Shown here: in pieces, positions 6,171-9,954 of the stretch | Layout of the letters: the number at the start of each line of letters is the position of its first letter | Position numbering within the stretch: the stretch's first letter is position 1 | Source of the DNA: Chitinophagaceae bacterium UBA5175 | GTDB lineage: Bacteria; Bacteroidota; Bacteroidia; Chitinophagales; Chitinophagaceae | DNA length: 9,954 nt | Assembly: GCA_002413325.1 (NCBI GenBank) | Contig: DHWT01000079.1 | Coordinates: 2,700-12,653, forward strand | Direction: 5' to 3' | Translations under genes and position numbers: made by a program | Notes under the pieces: model-generated | Told to the model about the DNA's origin: nothing | What the model saw: only the letters and a program-made list of their open reading frames with translations | Databases searched by the model: none

Positions 6171-7475
6171 ATGCCATTATTACCTGTTATAGAGAACCCG
6201 GAAAAGCATCGCTGGGCGGGACTCCTGGCCAGACCGGTTTTTCATTCCGAAAGCCTGGATGCCCTCGTACGGAAAATACTGGAGGATGTGAAAAAAAACG
6301 GCGATTCCGCAGTGGATGCCTATTCACTGCAATTTGACGGGGTTTTGGCTGTAAACCGAACCGTGCAGCCGGGAGAATTCGACCTGGCTGAAAAACAGCT
6401 GGGAGAAAACTTAAAAGCGGCGATCCGCCAGGCAAAACGCAATATTGAAACCTTTCACGCCGGCCAGCTGATACCGGAACCGGTGGTGGAAATACAGGCC
6501 GGGATCCGCTGCTGGCGCAAACCGGTGGCCATAGAAAAAGTCGGGTTGTATATACCGGGCGGCACGGCACCTCTGTTTTCAACCCTGCTTATGCTGGGTG
6601 TACCGGCCAAACTCGCCGGCTGTGACGAAATAATCATCTGTACCCCGTCGCAGAAAGACGGATCGGTGCACCCGGCCATCTTATATACCGCAAAAATAAC
6701 CGGCATCCGGAAAATATTCCGTGCGGGCGGTGTGCAGGCTATTGCAGCCATGGCTTACGGAACCGAATCCATTCCTGCTGTAAATAAAATCTTCGGACCG
6801 GGAAATCAATATGTAACCCATGCAAAAAAAATGATCCAGCAGGAAGGGATTGCCATTGATATGCCCGCCGGCCCCAGTGAACTGGCCGTTTATGCCGATG
6901 AAACCGCCGTTCCGGCCTATGTGGCGGCCGACCTCCTGTCCCAATGTGAACACGGTCCGGACAGCCAGGTAATCCTGGTTACCGGCAGCAGGGCATTTGC
7001 TGAAAAAGTAAACGCGGAACTGGAAGCGCAAATCGAAAAACTTCCACGAAAAGACATCGCCCGGAAATCCCTTGCAAACAGCAAAATATTCATTACACGG
7101 GATCGGTCTGTTGCCATGGATCTGCTGAATGCTTATGCACCGGAACACCTGATCCTCGCCTGCAGTGACGTGGAATCCATGACAGGAAAAGTGCGTAATG
7201 CCGGATCCGTATTCATAGGGAACTATGCGCCTGAAAGCGCCGGGGATTATGCCAGCGGCACCAATCACACCCTGCCTACGAACGGCTTTGCCCGGGCCTA
7301 CAGCGGGGTGAGTATGGACAGCTTCGTGAAAAAAATCAGTTTTCAGCAGTTGACCCGGGAAGGACTTCAATCCATTAGTAACACGGTTGTTGAAATGGCC
7401 CGGGCAGAAGGACTGCAGGCCCACGCAAACGCTGTGGAAATCCGGTTTATAAAGCCTGACGCTGAACTAAAATAA
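6171..7475 (+). CDS. hisD: Histidinol dehydrogenase
   Basis: A 434-residue zinc enzyme catalysing the last two steps of the pathway, L-histidinol to histidinal to histidine with two NAD+. All key residues are present one position below E. coli numbering: zinc ligands Gln258, His261, Asp359 and His418, and catalytic Glu325-His326 in YAPEHL. The family signature around 231-268 (MPAGPSELAV, then AADLLSQCEHGPDSQ) and the nucleotide-fold segment YIPGGTAPL (127-135) with AGGVQAIAAMAYGT (185-198) are intact, so the enzyme should be active. It starts immediately after the hisG stop codon and ends 24 bp before hisC, within the attenuator-controlled unit. Confidence 0.97.
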   Translation: MPLLPVIENPEKHRWAGLLARPVFHSESLDALVRKILEDVKKNGDSAVDAYSLQFDGVLAVNRTVQPGEFDLAEKQLGENLKAAIRQAKRNIETFHAGQLIPEPVVEIQAGIRCWRKPVAIEKVGLYIPGGTAPLFSTLLMLGVPAKLAGCDEIIICTPSQKDGSVHPAILYTAKITGIRKIFRAGGVQAIAAMAYGTESIPAVNKIFGPGNQYVTHAKKMIQQEGIAIDMPAGPSELAVYADETAVPAYVAADLLSQCEHGPDSQVILVTGSRAFAEKVNAELEAQIEKLPRKDIARKSLANSKIFITRDRSVAMDLLNAYAPEHLILACSDVESMTGKVRNAGSVFIGNYAPESAGDYASGTNHTLPTNGFARAYSGVSMDSFVKKISFQQLTREGLQSISNTVVEMARAEGLQAHANAVEIRFIKPDAELK

Positions 7476-7499
7476 TAAAAGTTAATAATTAACCATTCC

Positions 7500-8552
7500 A
7501 TGACCGATATCACCCTTCTGTTGCGCGACAATATTAGAAAGCTGGTTCCCTATGCTTCAGCAAGGGATGAGTTCAGCGGTTCGGCGCATATTTTCCTGGA
7601 CGCGAATGAAAACAGCATTGGTTCACCCATAACACCCGCTTACAACAGATATCCGGATCCCCACCAGGTAAAAATAAAAGAACGGCTCATGCAGATCAAG
7701 GGCCTTCCACCGCAGCATATTTTTTTGGGAAACGGAAGTGACGAATGTATCGACCTACTGTACCGCGCTTTTTGTAACCCGGGAAAAGACAACGTGATCA
7801 TACATCCGCCAACTTATGGAATGTATGAAGTGAGTGCCCACATAAACGACGTGGAAGTACGAAGGGCACCACTGACAGAAAATTTTGATCTGGATCTGGC
7901 CGCCATCGAACAACTCGTGGATGATCACACAAAAATCATCTGGATCTGTTCTCCCAACAATCCTACAGGCAATGCATTCAGTCGCGTGGATGTTGAGATG
8001 ATCCTGAACAATTTTGACGGCCTGGTTGTCATTGACGAAGCGTATATTAATTTTTCCCGGCAGCAAAGTTTTATCCGGGAACTGACAGAATATCCCAATC
8101 TCGTTGTGCTGCAAACCCTGAGTAAGGCCTGGGGGTTGGCCGGCCTCCGGCTGGGTATGGCATTTGCGGGTGAGCCGGTCATAGATGTAATGAACAGGAT
8201 AAAACCACCCTATAATATCGGGCAGGCTACGCAGGAACTCGTACTGGAAGCATTGAACCAAACAGAAAAAGTAAATGGAATGATCAGGGAAATTGTGGGT
8301 ATGCGTAATGAACTGGCGGAACAGATCGGCCGTTTATCATCGGTAATGAACGTTTATCCCAGTGAAGGAAATTTTTTGCTGGTAAAAATAAAGGAGGCCA
8401 GACGCATATATGGGAAGCTTTTAAAGGAAGGAATCGTTGTCAGGGACCGGAGTTCAGCCCCCGGCTGCGCGGACTGCCTGCGCATAACAGTCGGTACGAG
8501 GGAACAAAATGAAAAACTGCTTGAAACATTATCTGTTCTTGGAACCGCGTAA
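7500..8552 (+). CDS. hisC: Histidinol-phosphate aminotransferase
   Basis: A 350-residue fold-type I PLP enzyme converting imidazole-acetol phosphate and glutamate to histidinol phosphate and 2-oxoglutarate. Visible features are DANEN (34-38), the GNGSDE phosphate-binding turn (77-82), SPNNPTG (151-157, Asn154), the PLP N1 partner Asp179 in VIDEAY, the Schiff-base lysine Lys209 in TLSKAWGLAGLRLG with Arg217, and the substrate-carboxylate arginine Arg328 in LRITVGT. Length and N-terminus are normal for HisC. It is the third gene after the attenuator, 24 bp behind hisD in an A/T-rich spacer without Shine-Dalgarno. The next gene is not hisB, so the histidine cluster breaks here. HisC paralogues sometimes serve aromatic amino acids, but the context makes the histidine role near certain. 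Confidence 0.96.
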   Translation: MTDITLLLRDNIRKLVPYASARDEFSGSAHIFLDANENSIGSPITPAYNRYPDPHQVKIKERLMQIKGLPPQHIFLGNGSDECIDLLYRAFCNPGKDNVIIHPPTYGMYEVSAHINDVEVRRAPLTENFDLDLAAIEQLVDDHTKIIWICSPNNPTGNAFSRVDVEMILNNFDGLVVIDEAYINFSRQQSFIRELTEYPNLVVLQTLSKAWGLAGLRLGMAFAGEPVIDVMNRIKPPYNIGQATQELVLEALNQTEKVNGMIREIVGMRNELAEQIGRLSSVMNVYPSEGNFLLVKIKEARRIYGKLLKEGIVVRDRSSAPGCADCLRITVGTREQNEKLLETLSVLGTA

Positions 8553-8587
8553 ATGCATAATTTTATTCTCCTGAAAAATATTACAGA

Positions 8588-9889
8588 ATGAAACAGATCC
8601 ATAGTAATCTCTTTTATGTTTTTTTATTGGTAGCGTCTGCCTGTCACGGTTCAAACGGTATCGGGCCTGTCAGTTCAGATACCGGGAAAGTGATGACACT
8701 TTCCTTACCAAAACCGGATGTGAGCCTGACACTGCCGGCCGGGTTTTCAGCAACGGTATTTGCAGATGGCCTGGGAAGAGCGCGTCATATTGCAGTTACT
8801 CCTTCCGGGTATGTTTACGTGAAGCTGGCCAGTAATAAAAAGGGAAGTACCATTGTGCGGCTCCGGGATACGAACGGAGACGGTGTGGCTGATCAGGAAA
8901 TGGATTTCGGAAAATTTACAGGAACCGGTATGGTTGTAAAAAACGGATACCTGTACGCATCCTCTGATGAAGAAGTATACCGGTTTAAATTGAATGATGA
9001 CGGAACGGTGGCAAACCCTGCCCAGCCTGAAAAAATAATAACCGGACTGATTTCCCGTGGTGAACATGAGGCTAAGGCCATAGCCCTGGATAACGATGGA
9101 AATATTTATGTGAATATCGGTGCTTACTCCAATTCATGCCAGCTCGTTGACAGACAAACAGGTTCCATGGGCATGAAACCCTGCCCCATTTTGGATTCTG
9201 CGGCAGGTATCTGGCAGTTCAGGGCAGATAAATCCAATCAGACCTATGCAGACGGGACGCGGTATGCGACCGGGTTGCGTAACGTGGTCGGGCTCGACTG
9301 GAACACCGCGACCAATACTTTATTTGTTATGATGCATGGCCGTGACCAGCTTCATTCTATTTTCCCCCAGTTATATACCGATAAAGACAATGCTGAACTT
9401 CCTGCAGAATGTATGTATGAACTGCATAGGGGTTCCAATGCCGGATGGCCCTATATTTATTACGATCAGAACCAGGGTAAAAAAATTCTGGCTCCTGAAT
9501 ACGGGGGAGATGGAAAGAAAACCGGCGGCGAAGATGCAATCGATCCGGTGGTGGCTTTCCCCGGCCATCTTGCGCCCAACGGACTTCTGTTTTACACCGG
9601 TAACCAGTTCCCCGAAAAATATAAGAACGGTGCATTTATTGCTTTCCATGGTTCCTGGAACCGGGCACCCGAACCGCAGGAGGGATTTTTTGTGGCTTTT
9701 GTACCATTCAGCAATGGCAAGCCTTCCGGTAAATGGGAAATCTTTGCGAACGGTTTTTCCGGCGGCGCTGATAAAACGGCCTCGGGAAGGGCCCTGCACC
9801 GTCCCTGCGGCCTGGCCCAGGGTCCTGATGGCGCGCTCTATATAACAGATGATAATAAGGGAACCATATGGAGAATAACTTATAAATAA
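8588..9889 (+). CDS. PQQ-type sugar (sorbosone/glucose) dehydrogenase family protein, exported
   Basis: A 433-residue exported protein with the soluble glucose/sorbosone dehydrogenase beta-propeller fold. Residues 1-19 form a signal with ASAC, so Cys19 may be lipidated (Ala rather than Leu at -3). Blade-like repeats run from about 50 to the end: FADGLGRARHIAVTPSGYVYV, GLRNVVGLDWN (229-239), GSNAGWPY (282-289), GHLAPNGLLFYTG (326-338), FHGSWNR (353-359) and RPCGLAQGPDGALYITDD (405-422). His160 in GEHEAKAIALDNDGNIYV is a candidate for the catalytic base, and Arg231 for a PQQ contact; both are assigned by pattern only. RDTNGDGVAD (93-102) is a DxNxDG calcium-type loop. In the family, PQQ-dependent oxidation of a sugar passes electrons to a cytochrome, but many Bacteroidota members have no proven substrate. 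It lies 35 bp after hisC on the same strand with no convincing promoter or terminator between, and 1 bp before another exported protein. Confidence 0.85.
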   Translation: MKQIHSNLFYVFLLVASACHGSNGIGPVSSDTGKVMTLSLPKPDVSLTLPAGFSATVFADGLGRARHIAVTPSGYVYVKLASNKKGSTIVRLRDTNGDGVADQEMDFGKFTGTGMVVKNGYLYASSDEEVYRFKLNDDGTVANPAQPEKIITGLISRGEHEAKAIALDNDGNIYVNIGAYSNSCQLVDRQTGSMGMKPCPILDSAAGIWQFRADKSNQTYADGTRYATGLRNVVGLDWNTATNTLFVMMHGRDQLHSIFPQLYTDKDNAELPAECMYELHRGSNAGWPYIYYDQNQGKKILAPEYGGDGKKTGGEDAIDPVVAFPGHLAPNGLLFYTGNQFPEKYKNGAFIAFHGSWNRAPEPQEGFFVAFVPFSNGKPSGKWEIFANGFSGGADKTASGRALHRPCGLAQGPDGALYITDDNKGTIWRITYK

Positions 9890-9890
9890 A

Positions 9891-9954
9891 ATGAAAATCA
9901 ATCTCCTTTCAAGTTATCTTTTTCTTATTTTTTGCGTGCTGTTCGTGCCGGTTT
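9891..9954 (+). CDS. Start of an exported protein, truncated by the window edge
   Basis: An ATG one base after the dehydrogenase stop opens a frame through the edge, 21 codons. Visible residues are MKINLLSSYLFLIFCVLFVPV: two to four polar or charged residues and then an uninterrupted hydrophobic stretch, the start of a signal peptide or membrane anchor. The one-base spacing shows it is co-transcribed with the dehydrogenase. A c-type cytochrome electron acceptor would fit a PQQ enzyme, but nothing in these residues shows it. Confidence 0.6.
   Translation, partial: MKINLLSSYLFLIFCVLFVPV

Noticed and set aside
6681..7424. Long minus-strand open frame (247 codons) antisense to hisD
   Set aside because: It is a by-product of hisD codon usage: compositionally odd, with no recognisable domain, while hisD on the other strand has every catalytic residue.
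8539..8565. TTG / TAATTTTA pair as a separate promoter for the sugar dehydrogenase
   Set aside because: The -7 box lacks the final G and the spacer is only 16 nt against 20 in the two good promoters here.
9371..9901. Minus-strand open frame (176 codons) antisense to the sugar dehydrogenase
   Set aside because: The opposite strand encodes a full propeller protein. The antisense translation lacks any pattern and would have to start inside the next gene.

Overview
The window reads as an ordinary stretch of chromosome from a member of the Bacteroidota, most likely a Chitinophagaceae-like soil or environmental bacterium. The family placement is inference. Supporting signs are a TamL-type lipoprotein of the BamA superfamily, a type IX secretion 'plug' protein (a Bacteroidota-restricted system), two promoters of the Bacteroidota TTTG / TAnnTTTG type with identical 20-nt spacers, an almost complete lack of Shine-Dalgarno sequences, and mid-range G+C. 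There are no mobile elements, CRISPR arrays or tRNAs, and no gap above 200 bases without an explained feature.

Layout. The left edge (1-845, minus) is the N-terminal part of a TamL-like outer-membrane assembly lipoprotein. It is divergent, with only 20 bp between start codons, from a SpoU/TrmH rRNA/tRNA methyltransferase (866-1612). That gene converges on an FtsX/LolC-E-type ABC permease (1697-2950, minus), which is divergent from a T9SS plug-domain protein (3021-4292). Next comes the small SRP RNA gene with its own promoter and terminator (about 4309-4446), 22 bp before a short-form transaldolase (4468-5118). From 5126 onward lies the histidine biosynthesis operon start: promoter, leader peptide, attenuator, then hisG, hisD and hisC (5310-8552). 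The his run is followed on the same strand by a PQQ-type sugar/sorbosone dehydrogenase (8588-9889) and the first 21 codons of a secreted protein (9891 to the edge).

The most rewarding part is the 191-bp gap between the transaldolase and hisG. It holds a 16-codon leader peptide, MKIRFNIHHHHSLPRR, with four consecutive His codons. Four mutually complementary RNA segments follow, giving the classical 1:2 / 2:3 / 3:4 attenuator choice and ending in an 11-bp GC-rich hairpin plus eight U. The leader stop codon lies inside segment 2 and the His codons end one base before segment 1, so ribosome stalling and release have opposite predicted effects on the terminator. This is a translation-coupled his attenuator like that of enterobacteria, but served by a Bacteroidota promoter whose expected start site leaves only about 5-10 nt before the leader AUG and no Shine-Dalgarno.

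Functionally, the three his genes encode the first (HisG), last (HisD) and aminotransferase (HisC) steps. The other his genes are not in the window, and the next gene is an apparently unrelated periplasmic or lipoprotein dehydrogenase. The transaldolase belongs to the non-oxidative pentose phosphate pathway, a source of ribose 5-phosphate and so of the PRPP used by HisG, but a functional link is only inference.
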